Part shown: positions 33,750 to 43,075 of the stretch, piece by piece
How positions within the stretch are numbered: position 1 is the stretch's first letter
Layout of the letters: each line of letters begins with the position of its first letter
Assembly: GCA_900545135.1 (NCBI GenBank)
Contig: UQXL01000008.1
Span: 1 to 64,000 of the forward strand
Source: an uncultured Eubacteriales bacterium
GTDB lineage: Bacteria; Bacillota; Clostridia; Peptostreptococcales; Anaerovoracaceae
DNA: 64,000 nt
Direction of reading: 5' to 3'
Position numbers and translations under genes: made by a program
The notes under the pieces: generated by a model
What the model saw: the letters and a program-made list of their open reading frames with translations, nothing else
The model's database searches: none
What the model was told of the DNA's origin: nothing

Positions 33750-34580
33750 ATGGCACCATGCTGTAACAACACCGTAACACCAAGGATGATTAAAGCCGGC
33801 AACGTATCGGTCGGCGACAGGATACAGCTGGATGATTTCATTACGGCGTCAGCAGAGGCATCAGAATCCTCGACAAAGCCGCGAAGCGATGCGGCGGCAA
33901 AGGCTGACGAGGCGAAAGCAGTTTTTTCAGAACAAAGCGACGCCGCAGCTTCCGGGGAAAGCAATGAATACATACCGGTCCAATCGGGCAACATGGAAAC
34001 TGCACCGGGAATTGTAGGAATTCCCGGAGGCGTCATATTCAACGCAGCCGATGACAGCTACATCCCCAATACTTCGTCTCAGGGAATGGGCCAGAATACG
34101 CGGCAGATGCAGACCACACAGCAAGGCCAGAACACGCAGCAGAGTAATTCAAACAATTGGTACGAATCTCCGATCTACGGCATGAATGCAGCCAATTCTC
34201 AGATTTCGCATTTCGATCCTCTGCCTTACTCACAGATGACCAATTATATGGAAAACATTTCAGTAGGCGGTCCTGCCTCCCAGCCTTATATCATAACGCC
34301 CCACGATCCGCTGACTCCCAATGGCTATGAAGAAGAAATCGACTATCAGTCTGTTCAGTCACTGAGCGGCTTTCTCCGCACGCAGATAGGCCGGTATATG
34401 CGCATTGAGCAGCTTATCGGTTCCAACACTATTCAGACGCGCTACGGCTTCCTCGTGGGCGTGGGAAGCAATTTCATAATTCTGCAGGAGATCACCACCG
34501 GCAATATAATGGTCTTAGACATATTCTCGATAAGGCTTACTTACGTGTACTATTCGCCGCCTGTACTGCCTAATATCTAG
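33750..34580 (+). CDS. GerQ-like spore coat protein
   Basis: A 276-residue protein with a disordered, Ala/Ser/Gln/Asn-rich first ~200 residues and a conserved C-terminal domain of about 70 residues (LSGFLRTQIGRYMRIEQLIG, then GFLVGVGSNFIILQEITTG). That domain resembles GerQ, the coat protein required for CwlJ to function. Classical GerQ is near 180 residues, so the N-terminal extension is unusual. The Gln-rich part (about 115-130) may be a substrate for coat cross-linking, as GerQ is known to be in Bacillus; this is inference. An AGGAGG site precedes the ATG. Confidence 0.8.
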   Translation: MAPCCNNTVTPRMIKAGNVSVGDRIQLDDFITASAEASESSTKPRSDAAAKADEAKAVFSEQSDAAASGESNEYIPVQSGNMETAPGIVGIPGGVIFNAADDSYIPNTSSQGMGQNTRQMQTTQQGQNTQQSNSNNWYESPIYGMNAANSQISHFDPLPYSQMTNYMENISVGGPASQPYIITPHDPLTPNGYEEEIDYQSVQSLSGFLRTQIGRYMRIEQLIGSNTIQTRYGFLVGVGSNFIILQEITTGNIMVLDIFSIRLTYVYYSPPVLPNI

Positions 34581-34594
34581 GGTTCTCCGCAGCA

Positions 34595-34648
34595 AAAGCC
34601 CCACCCTCTGGACCTGCACTCCCGAAGCTGTCCAGATGGCGGGGCTTT
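34595..34648. terminator. Hairpin terminator between gerQ-like and anti-sigma genes
   Basis: AAAGCCCC (34595-34602) pairs with GGGGCTTT (34641-34648), with the inner arms TCTGGAC and GTCCAGA extending the stem. It serves the gerQ-like gene and possibly the convergent anti-sigma-type gene. Confidence 0.75.
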
Positions 34649-34698
34649 GTATCGCCGGGGCTTTGAATTCGCTTCCTCACCGCCAAGCCTTCCAAAAT

Positions 34699-36069
34699 CT
34701 ACTCTTTCAGCACATCGGGCCAGCCAGAGATGTACTTGGAGTCTATGGCAGGAACAAAACAGAGAATATAACTTCCCTCTTTCTCCCAGTGAGGATCGGT
34801 CACATAAAACCAGTAATACGGGAGCAGATGGCTTTCCGAACCTTGGCTGTATCTGAGCTCAACCTTTTTCACATCGTCTTCATCTATATTTTCAAGGCCG
34901 TAATAATTTATATTCTCCCCTCTCAGGAGCATTTTGAGTGCCTCTTCTTCCGATATCACAGGATAATCTCCCACCTTTTCCACGCAGGAAAGAGTGTCCT
35001 CGATGAATATGCCGGTCAGACGGCCACCGGATATGCTGAATGTGGTTTTTCCCAGACCGTAGTTCAGGAGCTCCTCCTCGTAGCTTTCTCCGCCGTCATA
35101 TACTTCATAATGCCTGATAATTTCACCGTTGTGAAGCGTCTCTTCATATGAAATTTTTTTCGGGTTGGAGAAGTTAAAAAGTCCCGAATATCTTTCGATA
35201 AGGTAATCCAGCAGATGGTCCGCCTGCTCGTCGGTGGACGAACCGTCGGCCGAAAAGAACTCTTCCGGCAGTTCCAGGATATAATCATCCCCATTATGGA
35301 GGGCGCTCATTATCGAAAGCCGTCCGCCCCTGTCAACCCGTATATCAAGTCCGTCTTTCGTTATAAAAAGTTCTGCGAGGTCATCGTAGGTTTTCAGTTT
35401 CTCGTCAGACGGGTATGCTTTCCTGTCGGGCTCTGATTCTTCACGGACCAGCGAATTATAGTCGTAATATGATGAGAAATCAAAGACGTCCCTCTCTATC
35501 TGATAGTCTTCTATCCCCATCACTTTTGCGGCATTTTCCAGCTTTTCCGCCATCTCTTCTTCGCTGAGACCGCTTACGATCTCTCCTGCGGGAAGATAGT
35601 CGCAGTTTTTAAATACAGGCAGAGTCTCAAGCTCCTTATCCGCCTCCCATGGATTCCCGTCGTCGAAGTTCTCGATGTCGTCTACGTAATCCGCGCCTCC
35701 GTCGGCGGAGGCTGATTTGTCGAATATACCCAGTATGGTCAGCGCTTTGTTCTCATCGTTTTCCGCGCCTCCAGCGCTGTCTCTCTCCGCCATGAAATGT
35801 ATGCCGCCTACCACCGCCAGGCAGAGACATGCTGCCAGCCCTGCGTATCTCAGCCTGCGGAAGCTAAAAGCTTTATCGCTTCTATCAGCCGCTGCTTTCC
35901 GGTTCTCGCCAGATGCGCGGCCGGCAGGCCGGCGCCCGCTCTGTTTGCGGCCGGCAGGCCGGTTCTCGCCAGCCTGTCCTTTATCCCTAGCTTCCATAGT
36001 CTCAACAGCTATATCGTCATCCAAAAGATTCAACGCGTCCATGATCTTATCTCTCTTGTCCTGACTCAT
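34699..36069 (-). CDS. Membrane-anchored putative anti-sigma factor
   Basis: A 456-residue protein encoded directly after an ECF sigma factor, with an ATGA overlap. The cytosolic N-terminus (about residues 1-75) is charged and contains repeated GR(K/R)xxGRRPAG/GENR stretches; one membrane helix (LRYAGLAACLCLAVVGGIHF) follows, then a large acidic extracellular part of about 350 residues with no recognisable domain. Topology and coupling to the sigma gene fit an anti-sigma factor that holds the sigma at the membrane and senses an external signal. No ZAS zinc motif (HxxxCxxC) is present, so the mechanism is unclear. Confidence 0.65.
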   Translation of the reverse strand: MSQDKRDKIMDALNLLDDDIAVETMEARDKGQAGENRPAGRKQSGRRPAGRASGENRKAAADRSDKAFSFRRLRYAGLAACLCLAVVGGIHFMAERDSAGGAENDENKALTILGIFDKSASADGGADYVDDIENFDDGNPWEADKELETLPVFKNCDYLPAGEIVSGLSEEEMAEKLENAAKVMGIEDYQIERDVFDFSSYYDYNSLVREESEPDRKAYPSDEKLKTYDDLAELFITKDGLDIRVDRGGRLSIMSALHNGDDYILELPEEFFSADGSSTDEQADHLLDYLIERYSGLFNFSNPKKISYEETLHNGEIIRHYEVYDGGESYEEELLNYGLGKTTFSISGGRLTGIFIEDTLSCVEKVGDYPVISEEEALKMLLRGENINYYGLENIDEDDVKKVELRYSQGSESHLLPYYWFYVTDPHWEKEGSYILCFVPAIDSKYISGWPDVLKE

Positions 36070-36626
36070 AAATCAAACCCCTCTTTCCTTAGATACTCCC
36101 TGAGAGAAGCGCGCGAACGGAAGAGCATGCTTTTCACCCTAGACTGGCTCATGCTGCAATAATCTGCAATGTCTTTGATGGAATCCATGAAATAATAACG
36201 TCCGACGAAAACAATCCTGTTCTCTTTCGGCAATGTTCTGAGCCATTGGTTTATCGCCGATGCCAGCAGCTTCATATCCACCGTATCCTGGGTTTCGTTT
36301 CCCTTTGAAACGCAGGTCTCCAGCTCAGAAAGGGACATTTCATACTGGGAAAAAGCTCTCTTTTTCCTGTTCTTTCTTCTGAAAAGGTCTATTGCGCTCT
36401 GCCTCGCCAGTCTGACCAGATAAGGGCGCAGCAGCTGAGGTCTCTGCGGCGGCATGGAATTCCATGCCCTGAGGTATGTGTCGTTAAGACTCTCCCTGCC
36501 TTCCTCTATATCAGAGAGTATGCTGCACGCTATCTTTAGGAGATAATTTCCGTACTTGGAGTCGGTCTCTGCGATGGCTTTTTCATCCCTCTGCCAGTAC
36601 ATTTCCACGATCATTTCATCTTGCAT
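36066..36626 (-). CDS. ECF-type RNA polymerase sigma factor
   Basis: A 186-residue sigma-70 family factor with region 2 (KYGNYLLKIACSILSDIEEG and RPYLVRLARQSAIDLFRRK) and region 4 (LRTLPKENRIVFVGRYYFMD and IADYCSMSQSRVKSMLFRSR). Regions 1 and 3 are absent, as in ECF sigmas. The linker is short and contains CVSKGNETQDTV. The start follows AGAGAGGGAG. Its stop overlaps the start of the predicted anti-sigma gene, so both are made together. Target promoters are unknown. Confidence 0.92.
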   Translation of the reverse strand: MQDEMIVEMYWQRDEKAIAETDSKYGNYLLKIACSILSDIEEGRESLNDTYLRAWNSMPPQRPQLLRPYLVRLARQSAIDLFRRKNRKKRAFSQYEMSLSELETCVSKGNETQDTVDMKLLASAINQWLRTLPKENRIVFVGRYYFMDSIKDIADYCSMSQSRVKSMLFRSRASLREYLRKEGFDL

Positions 36627-36770
36627 GGCTCCCTCTCTTTCCTTTCAAAATACGCCTTTACCAATATATAACGTCAAAATTTTCTCTTCGTTGCAAAAAA
36701 ACATAGTCATAGTACAAAACCGCCCCAAACGAAAATCTGAGGCGGTATTCAAAATGCTGAATATTTAATT

Positions 36771-38723
36771 TTAATTCTTTTCCTCTGCAGATGAGTCTGC
36801 ATCAGTCTGCGCGCCGCTTTCGCCGGCAGCGGCTGCTGCTGCGGTGACAGCACCGGCAGTCTGCGCCGTGTCCTTTGCAAGTTCTGCGTAGCGCTTTATC
36901 TTCATGGTGCTGGTCTTTTCAAACTGCTCTGTCTTGATTTCAAGCTTCTTTATCGTCTTGTAATTGCTCAGCTTGCGGTTCACCTTTCTGATCTGTTCCC
37001 AGATGACTTTATAGACCTCTTCCTCATTGAGACCTGCTCCGTGAAGTTCTTCTATCTTCTCATAGTCAGGAATGACCCTGGCCGTGATTATCAGTTCTTT
37101 CTCACCGGCGACCTCTTTGCCGTATACCATGCTTTCTGCGATCTCATCGACCTTTGAAAGCAGCGTTTCTATCTCTTCAGGATAAATGTTCTTGCCGTTC
37201 TGAGTGACTATGACATTCTTGCTTCTGCCCGTGATGTATATGAAGCCGTCTTCGTCCATATATCCTATGTCCCCGGAATTGAACCAGCCGTCGTTCATGA
37301 CCGCTGCTGTGGCTTCCTCATCTTCATAGTATCCCAGCATTACAGTCTTTCCCTTTATCCAGATCTCGCCCTCGCCCTTTTCGTTAGGCTCAGAAATCTT
37401 TATTTCATCCCATACTACCGATTTGCCGGCGGAACCTACTCTCATATCCCAGTCAGGAGTAAGCGCAGCGATAGGCGCGGTTTCGGTCAGTCCGTAGCCC
37501 TGCAGGAAAGTTATGCCTATGTCTTCAAGCCATCTGCCTACCTTGCCGTCTATAGGAGCGGCCGCGGAAACCACTATGCGCAGTCTGCCGCCCAGGTTGG
37601 CATAGATATCCTTGAAAACCTTTCTCTTCACGTCTATTCCCAGGTTCTTGAGGCCGTTTGTCAGCGATATCATGGATTTTACGGCCGTTGATTTTCCGCT
37701 CTTTTCGATTCCCTGGATTATCTTTTTATACAGCGATTCGATGAGAAGCGGCACCGCTATGATGGCCGTAGGCTGAGTCTCTTTCATATCGCCCGCTATG
37801 TGCTTCAGTCCCTGGCACACCGCTACAGAGCAGCCAAGAGCCATTGGAAGCAGGAAGCCTATGGTAGACTCATACGTATGATGCAGCGGCAGCACCGAAA
37901 ACAGTCTGTCGTCAGGCGACAAATGTACGTAAGGCGTTACCGAATTGATGTTATATGCCAGGTTGGTGTTGGAAATCATAACGCCCTTAGCCGCGGAAGT
38001 GGTCCCGCTGGTGAATATGAGCACAGCGAAATCGTCCGGCTCTATCTCGATATCTGTATAATCTGTACAGCCCATGTCGAGAAGGAACTTTCCCTCTTCC
38101 ATAACATGTTCAAGGCCCACAAATCTGCCGTCTATCTTCTCATTTGAATACATTTCCATGAGATATTTCACGCCGGGGCAGTGATTGGCCACTTTTTTGA
38201 TCTGGTCTTTTTTCCTCGGTGAAAAGATGACAGCCGCCGCGTCCGAACGCTTTATGATATTCTCAAGTTCGTTGTCCGGCAGTTCCTTGTCCGTAGGCAC
38301 TGCGATTCCGGCGCCACCCAGCATGGCCATATACGAAACATACCATTCATAAGTAGTTTCTCCTATGATCAGTATCTTTTCTCCTTTCAGCTTAAAGGCA
38401 CGCGTAAGACCCGTTCCCAGCGCCACGACGTCCTCTCTGAATTTTCCGTATGTGATCTCTTCAAAACCGCCTTTTCGGTTGAATTTTTCCACAATAAAAG
38501 GTCTGTCAGCGAAGATTCTGGTGCTTCTGTCAAAGAACTCTTTGACAGTCTTGTACTCAGTTCCCGGATAATTGCCGCCTTTTCTATCTTTATCGTTCTT
38601 TTTCTTAAGATTTTCTAAAACTTCGGGTGTATATTCGACGTTCAGTTCTTCAACTTCTTCTATGTCCCTCATTTTATACTTAGGAAGTTTAAAATTAGGA
38701 ATCTTCTTCAAAATTCTTGCCAT
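36771..38723 (-). CDS. Long-chain acyl-CoA synthetase (AMP-binding)
   Basis: A 650-residue adenylate-forming enzyme. ATP motif FTSGTTSAAKGVMISN, the A5-type motif LQGYGLTETAP and the hinge/AMP region GWFNSGDIGYMDEDGFIYITGR are all present. It activates a fatty acid to acyl-AMP and then acyl-CoA. The C-terminus carries an extra Ala/Glu-rich tail (about residues 625-650, AGAVTAAAAAAGESG) not needed for catalysis. The start has GGGGGG. It is followed on the same strand by sigma-factor genes about 145 bases away and preceded by a GerA-type gene, so it looks independent. Confidence 0.92.
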   Translation of the reverse strand: MARILKKIPNFKLPKYKMRDIEEVEELNVEYTPEVLENLKKKNDKDRKGGNYPGTEYKTVKEFFDRSTRIFADRPFIVEKFNRKGGFEEITYGKFREDVVALGTGLTRAFKLKGEKILIIGETTYEWYVSYMAMLGGAGIAVPTDKELPDNELENIIKRSDAAAVIFSPRKKDQIKKVANHCPGVKYLMEMYSNEKIDGRFVGLEHVMEEGKFLLDMGCTDYTDIEIEPDDFAVLIFTSGTTSAAKGVMISNTNLAYNINSVTPYVHLSPDDRLFSVLPLHHTYESTIGFLLPMALGCSVAVCQGLKHIAGDMKETQPTAIIAVPLLIESLYKKIIQGIEKSGKSTAVKSMISLTNGLKNLGIDVKRKVFKDIYANLGGRLRIVVSAAAPIDGKVGRWLEDIGITFLQGYGLTETAPIAALTPDWDMRVGSAGKSVVWDEIKISEPNEKGEGEIWIKGKTVMLGYYEDEEATAAVMNDGWFNSGDIGYMDEDGFIYITGRSKNVIVTQNGKNIYPEEIETLLSKVDEIAESMVYGKEVAGEKELIITARVIPDYEKIEELHGAGLNEEEVYKVIWEQIRKVNRKLSNYKTIKKLEIKTEQFEKTSTMKIKRYAELAKDTAQTAGAVTAAAAAAGESGAQTDADSSAEEKN

Positions 38724-38762
38724 ACTTAACCCCCCATATTTATAAGATGCCTGTATATTATA

Positions 38763-40229
38763 TCACTTTTCAGTGCGGAAAAGCAATCTTTTTAATGCTT
38801 TCCACTTAAAAGGCACCAGAGGATAGAGGTATGAGTCGCCTGAAAGCGTCTTGGTGGTGGCCAGGAAAAGTATTGAAATCACCACGCCTGCCGCGAATCC
38901 GACGGCGCCGAAGAAGCCTGCTCCCAGCAACATCAGCACCCTGGAAAATTTAACTCCGTAGCTGAGTTCGATGCTGGGCTGTGTAAAACTGGCAAGGGCC
39001 ACCACAGCCATGCACAGTATGGTCTGCGGTATGAACCAGCCGGAGCTGACGCTGAATTCGCCCAGGATAAGCGCTCCTATGACGGAGAGCGACATGCCCA
39101 GAGAGTCAGGCGTGTTCAGCGACGCCAGCTTGAGAGCGTCTATCGCTATTTCCAGCAGTATGAACTGGAACAGTATGGGCACGGCGAAATCTTCTTCCGG
39201 GACGAAAAATTTCAGTATTTCCGGCGTAAATTCCTTGTATTCTATGATCAGCAGATAAACAGGAACGAGGAACAGTATGACGATGAAGTTCATCGTTCTC
39301 AGCAGTCTGAAATAGTTGCCTGTCACCTGAGGGAAATAATAGTCGTCTATATCCTGCAAAAAGTCGAAGATGCCCACCGGCAGCAGCATCACCGTAGGCG
39401 AGTTGTCAACGATTATAGCGATCTTTCCCTCCGTCACATGGGCTGCGATGACGTCCGGCCGCTGTGAATATCTGACTTTGGGGAAAGGATTTATCTTGCT
39501 GTAGCCTCCCATGGATTTGAGAAGCCTTTCAAGCAGGCTCTGGTCTCCCACCGTAAGGCTCTCGGCGTCAAGGTTCTTAAGCTGGGTCTCCAGCTTCTGC
39601 AGCAGCTTCTTGTTGACCCTGTCTTTCATATACGTGACGATTACGTCGGTCTTGCTTACGCTTCCCACCGAATAATACGATGCTATCAGGTTATTGTCCC
39701 TTATGCGGCGTCGGATCATGCTGATGTTTTCCATCATGTTTTCTGTAAATCCGTCTTTGGCTCCCCGCAGCGTCTTTTCCTTTTCCGGCTCCTCCACCGA
39801 GCGTGACGGGTAATTTCTCATGTCCATGAACAGCAGCTTGTCCATGCCCTCTATATCCAGCACCGTAAGCCCCGAATACATCTTCTGTTCCGCCTGGTGA
39901 CAGCAGTCGGCTATCATGGCCTCGGTCCATTGAGACGTATCCTCAGGCGGCTGACCGCAGGGCCCTTGCTGTGGGGCTATCAGGTTGCTGTCCAGAAAGG
40001 GAAGCTTCTCTTCAAGGAATTGCTTGCTGTCCCTGATTTCATCCATGTCCTCTTTTTTAATGCTCAAAAGGTAGTTGAGCATGAACTGGGCGTTCTGGCC
40101 GTTGGTCAGCCCGTCGGTGAAGAACATGGAAGCCTTTCTGCCTCCTATCCTGAATTTTCTCTCAAGTATGTCGAAGCTCTCTTTCAGAGGAAGATCTCTT
40201 CTCAGAATTTCCAAATATTTTTCGTACAT
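38763..40229 (-). CDS. Spore germination protein, GerA/SpoVAF family
   Basis: A 488-residue membrane protein. The long cytosolic N-terminus includes FDILERKFRIGGRKASMFFTDG and an arginine-rich MIRRRIRDNNLI; about five helices follow from residue 290 (NFIVILFLVPVYLLII, LGAGFFGAVGFAAGVVISIL). GerA-family A subunits form germinant receptors or channels in the spore inner membrane; SpoVAF is a close relative. The RKFRIGGR start favours SpoVAF-type. No B or C subunit gene is adjacent, and the spoVA genes are not in the window. It supports a spore-forming host together with the CwlJ/GerQ pair. Confidence 0.88.
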   Translation of the reverse strand: MYEKYLEILRRDLPLKESFDILERKFRIGGRKASMFFTDGLTNGQNAQFMLNYLLSIKKEDMDEIRDSKQFLEEKLPFLDSNLIAPQQGPCGQPPEDTSQWTEAMIADCCHQAEQKMYSGLTVLDIEGMDKLLFMDMRNYPSRSVEEPEKEKTLRGAKDGFTENMMENISMIRRRIRDNNLIASYYSVGSVSKTDVIVTYMKDRVNKKLLQKLETQLKNLDAESLTVGDQSLLERLLKSMGGYSKINPFPKVRYSQRPDVIAAHVTEGKIAIIVDNSPTVMLLPVGIFDFLQDIDDYYFPQVTGNYFRLLRTMNFIVILFLVPVYLLIIEYKEFTPEILKFFVPEEDFAVPILFQFILLEIAIDALKLASLNTPDSLGMSLSVIGALILGEFSVSSGWFIPQTILCMAVVALASFTQPSIELSYGVKFSRVLMLLGAGFFGAVGFAAGVVISILFLATTKTLSGDSYLYPLVPFKWKALKRLLFRTEK

Positions 40230-40333
40230 TTCACTCCTCCTTCAGTCTCTTTTATTTTGCCAGAATCTTGATATTTCATACTTTTGCATATATAATAAAT
40301 TAGTCAGAAATCAACCTTAGGAGGTTTTTATAA

Positions 40334-41992
40334 ATGAATTACGAAAAGCTTGCGGAAATCCTTTTCCCACAAGTAGAAAAAAGTCCTGAAGAATATGAAG
40401 CGATGTTCCCGCCGCGCAATCTTCCGCAAGGCGCAAAAGTCACCAGACTGGGACCAAGCCCCACAGGCTTCATCCATCTGGGCAACCTGTTCGGAGCCTT
40501 TGCCGATGAACGTCTTGCCCACCAGTCCGGCGGAGTTTTCTTTCTCCGCATTGAGGACACCGACGACAAGCGTTACGTCGAAGGGGCTGTGGACATAATC
40601 ATAAACTCCCTCAAATTCTTCGGCATAAATTTCGACGAGGGAGCTTCCGCGGACGGAGAGACCGGAGCTTACGGCAGTTACGTCCAGAGCAGCCGCGGAC
40701 CCATATATCAGTCTTTCGCCAAGAAACTGGTTTCCGTAGGCAAAGCTTATCCCTGCTTTCTGACGGAAGATGAAATCGCCCAGATCAGAGCGGAGCAGGA
40801 GGCTTCGAAGCAGAACCCCGGAATCTACGGAAAATGGGCCAGAAGCCGCAGCCTTACACTCGAAGAAATAGAAGAAAAGCTGGCCGCCGGCCTGCCTTAC
40901 GTCATAAGGCTCAAATCCGACGGCGACATGAGTCTGCCTGAAGATCAGATAAAGAGATTTGAAGTCGAGGACGCCATCAGAGGAACGCTGAGCATGCCTG
41001 TCAACGATCAGGATACCGTTCTTTTGAAAGCCAACGGCATCCCTACCTATCACTTCGCCCACGTGGTGGACGACCATCTGATGCGCACCACTCACGTTGT
41101 CAGGGGCGCGGAGTGGCTTCCGTCTCTTCCTATTCATGTGGAACTGTTTGAAAAGCTGGGCTGGCAGCCGCCTGTATACTGCCACACGGCTCAGCTGATG
41201 AAGATCGGAGAAGACGGCAACAAGCGCAAGCTTTCCAAGCGCAAAGACCCTGAGCTTTCACTGGATTATTACCGTCAGCTTGGCTACCACCCGGCCGCCG
41301 TCAGGGAATATCTCCTGACTATTCTCAACTCCAACTTTGAAGAATGGCGCATAGCAAACCCTGAGGCTGACATAGATGAATTTGATTTTACGACGGAAAA
41401 GATGAGCAATTCCGGCGCTCTGTTCGATCTGAACAAGCTCAACGATGTGAGCAAGGACGTCCTGCTGCGAGTAAGCGCTTCTGATCTGGCGGACTTTTTA
41501 GCTGGCTGGGCCGCAGAATTCAGACCTGACCTAGCCTCAATGTTCAGCGACAGAGCATATCTGGAAAAGATACTCGGCATAGGACGCGAAGGCGCGAAGC
41601 CTAGAAAAGACCACGTTTACGCTCAGCAGATGGTCGAAAACATCAGTTACTTCTTCGACGATATGTTCAGGATAGAGGAGGAAGTTCCTGCTGAAGCCTC
41701 CGCCGACGTGTCAGAAATAATAGAGCGATATCTGGCTTCTTATGACCACAGCGACGACCAGGAAGCGTGGTTCAGCAAGATAAGGGACATCGCTTCTGAA
41801 CTGGGCTATGCGGCCAAACCTAAGGATTACAAAAAACATCCGGAAGATTACAAAGGCCATGTGGGCCATGTCAGCACCGTGATACGTATAGCTGTCATGG
41901 GCCGCAGTCAGTCGCCTGACGTGTGGGAAATCCAGCAGATCTTAGGCGAAGAGAGGACTAGAGAGCGTCTGAGCAGATTCGCCGGACGGTAA
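40334..41992 (+). CDS. gltX: Glutamate--tRNA ligase
   Basis: A 552-residue class I aminoacyl-tRNA synthetase. The HIGH-type signature is PSPTGFIHLGNLFGAF near residue 39, and the KMSKS equivalent is KRKLSKRKDPE near residue 300. The C-terminal helical anticodon-binding part extends to the end. It charges glutamate on tRNA(Glu), and in many Firmicutes also on tRNA(Gln). It is somewhat longer than most GltX (about 480-500), mainly through insertions in the catalytic half and C-terminal region. The start has AGGAGG. It is divergent from the GerA-type gene and ends before a terminator. Confidence 0.95.
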   Translation: MNYEKLAEILFPQVEKSPEEYEAMFPPRNLPQGAKVTRLGPSPTGFIHLGNLFGAFADERLAHQSGGVFFLRIEDTDDKRYVEGAVDIIINSLKFFGINFDEGASADGETGAYGSYVQSSRGPIYQSFAKKLVSVGKAYPCFLTEDEIAQIRAEQEASKQNPGIYGKWARSRSLTLEEIEEKLAAGLPYVIRLKSDGDMSLPEDQIKRFEVEDAIRGTLSMPVNDQDTVLLKANGIPTYHFAHVVDDHLMRTTHVVRGAEWLPSLPIHVELFEKLGWQPPVYCHTAQLMKIGEDGNKRKLSKRKDPELSLDYYRQLGYHPAAVREYLLTILNSNFEEWRIANPEADIDEFDFTTEKMSNSGALFDLNKLNDVSKDVLLRVSASDLADFLAGWAAEFRPDLASMFSDRAYLEKILGIGREGAKPRKDHVYAQQMVENISYFFDDMFRIEEEVPAEASADVSEIIERYLASYDHSDDQEAWFSKIRDIASELGYAAKPKDYKKHPEDYKGHVGHVSTVIRIAVMGRSQSPDVWEIQQILGEERTRERLSRFAGR

Positions 41993-42077
41993 AAGTCAGA
42001 GATCATGCCGCAGCTTCAGCCGCAGCCTTAGCCGCGGACTCAGCCGCGGGCTCGGCTGCAGATAAAAGATAAACTTT

Positions 42078-42105
42078 AAAAGCCGTCCTTACGGGCGGCT
42101 TTTCA
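42078..42105 (+). terminator. Terminator of gltX
   Basis: AAAGCCGTCC pairs with GGGCGGCTTT (one G-U pair) across the loop TTAC and is followed by TTTC. It lies about 85 bases after the gltX stop. Confidence 0.85.
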
Positions 42106-42121
42106 TAGGTATTACCAGTTT

Positions 42122-42223
42122 TTAGTTGTAGCAATTGCAGAAAATGATTACCAGTAACAAGAAAAAGAATAACAAACTAGTATCTACGCCGTTGTCTCCT
42201 AAAAGACCACAATTGTTTCCCAT
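42122..42223 (-). CDS. 33-residue Cys-containing single-helix membrane peptide
   Basis: A small frame starting MGNNCGLLGDNGVDTSLLFF and ending in CNCYN: a Cys/Gly/Asn head followed by one membrane helix rich in Phe and Leu. The ATG at 42223 follows GCAGGTGAATTAT, a fair binding site. Small proteins with this head-plus-helix layout are common in spore-forming Clostridia and Bacilli, several of them sporulation proteins of the YjcZ type. The match here is by pattern only. It sits between gltX and the UPF0340 gene. Confidence 0.6.
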   Translation of the reverse strand: MGNNCGLLGDNGVDTSLLFFFLLLVIIFCNCYN

Positions 42224-42418
42224 ATAATTCACCTGCTTCTTTCATATTTTTTTGAACATGGCGGACGCATGAGCATCCGCTTGCAAGCGTCGGCTTCCTC
42301 CAAGGCTGTCGTCGACGTCCGTGGATTCAGCTTCGCTTTTGCTCTTATTCAGTTGTACTATAGAATATGACTCCGCAAGAGAAATTGTTACTGTCTTCTG
42401 CGCTAACTTTTTCTTATT

Positions 42419-42487
42419 TTCATGCGCCGGCTTTATGCCAGCTTTCTGTCGGCTTTCCGCCGGATTTATCTCAGCTTTATCCCGGCC
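42419..42487. repeat. Imperfect 11-12-nt tandem repeats after the UPF0340 gene
   Basis: Units such as GGCATAAAGCC, GACAGAAAGCT, GGCGGAAAGCC and GGGATAAAGCT (minus strand) follow one another directly after the stop codon. The stretch is non-coding. The rest of 42224-42418 shows nothing I can identify. Confidence 0.6.
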
Positions 42488-43063
42488 TTATCTCGGCACG
42501 TCGCCTCCCGAAAGCTTTTCATCATAGACGGCTCTTGAACCGCCTATGAACTTAGGTCTCGTCCTCGCGCACGTCAAATGTGCTTCTCCGATGGACTTTA
42601 TGGAAATTCTCACAGGAACCGCCACTTTCTTTAGCTGCATACCTATGAAAGTATCTCCTATGTCCATGCCTGCGTCGGCCTTTATTTCTTCTACAGCTAC
42701 CGGACACTCTGCTCTGTTGTAAAATGTTGTGGCAAAAGAGCCTCCGGCCTTTGGCTGCGGAACTACGTTGACTATTTCGGCTGACGGCGGCAGCGCTTTC
42801 TTTTCTACGATCACCGCTCTGTTCAGGTGCTCGCAGCACTGAGCCGCCAGATATATTCCCTTAGGATAAAGGACTTCAGTTATGCCCTCATAAATGGCTT
42901 TGGCCGCGTTTATATCCGAGCCTTTGCCTATCCTCATTCCCATGACTTCACTGGAGCTGCATCCTACTACGAAGATATCGCCGGCCTTAAGCCTGGCTGC
43001 TTCTATAACTTCACTGCATGCCGTCTTTGCCTGATTCTTGATTTCTTCATAAGTTATGCTCAT
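42488..43063 (-). CDS. UPF0340 (YwlG/DUF436) family protein
   Basis: A 191-residue protein of the conserved YwlG family (TIGR01440). Family features include IFVVGCSSSEVMGMRIGKGS, LAAQCCEHLNRA and a C-terminal GEAHLTCARTRPKFIGGSRA. The function is not known, although conserved cysteines and histidine suggest a catalytic or metal role. It is the last gene of a six-gene minus-strand operon that starts at cdaA, 12 bases after ahcY. Confidence 0.88.
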   Translation of the reverse strand: MSITYEEIKNQAKTACSEVIEAARLKAGDIFVVGCSSSEVMGMRIGKGSDINAAKAIYEGITEVLYPKGIYLAAQCCEHLNRAVIVEKKALPPSAEIVNVVPQPKAGGSFATTFYNRAECPVAVEEIKADAGMDIGDTFIGMQLKKVAVPVRISIKSIGEAHLTCARTRPKFIGGSRAVYDEKLSGGDVPR

Positions 43064-43075
43064 ATTTTTCGCCTC

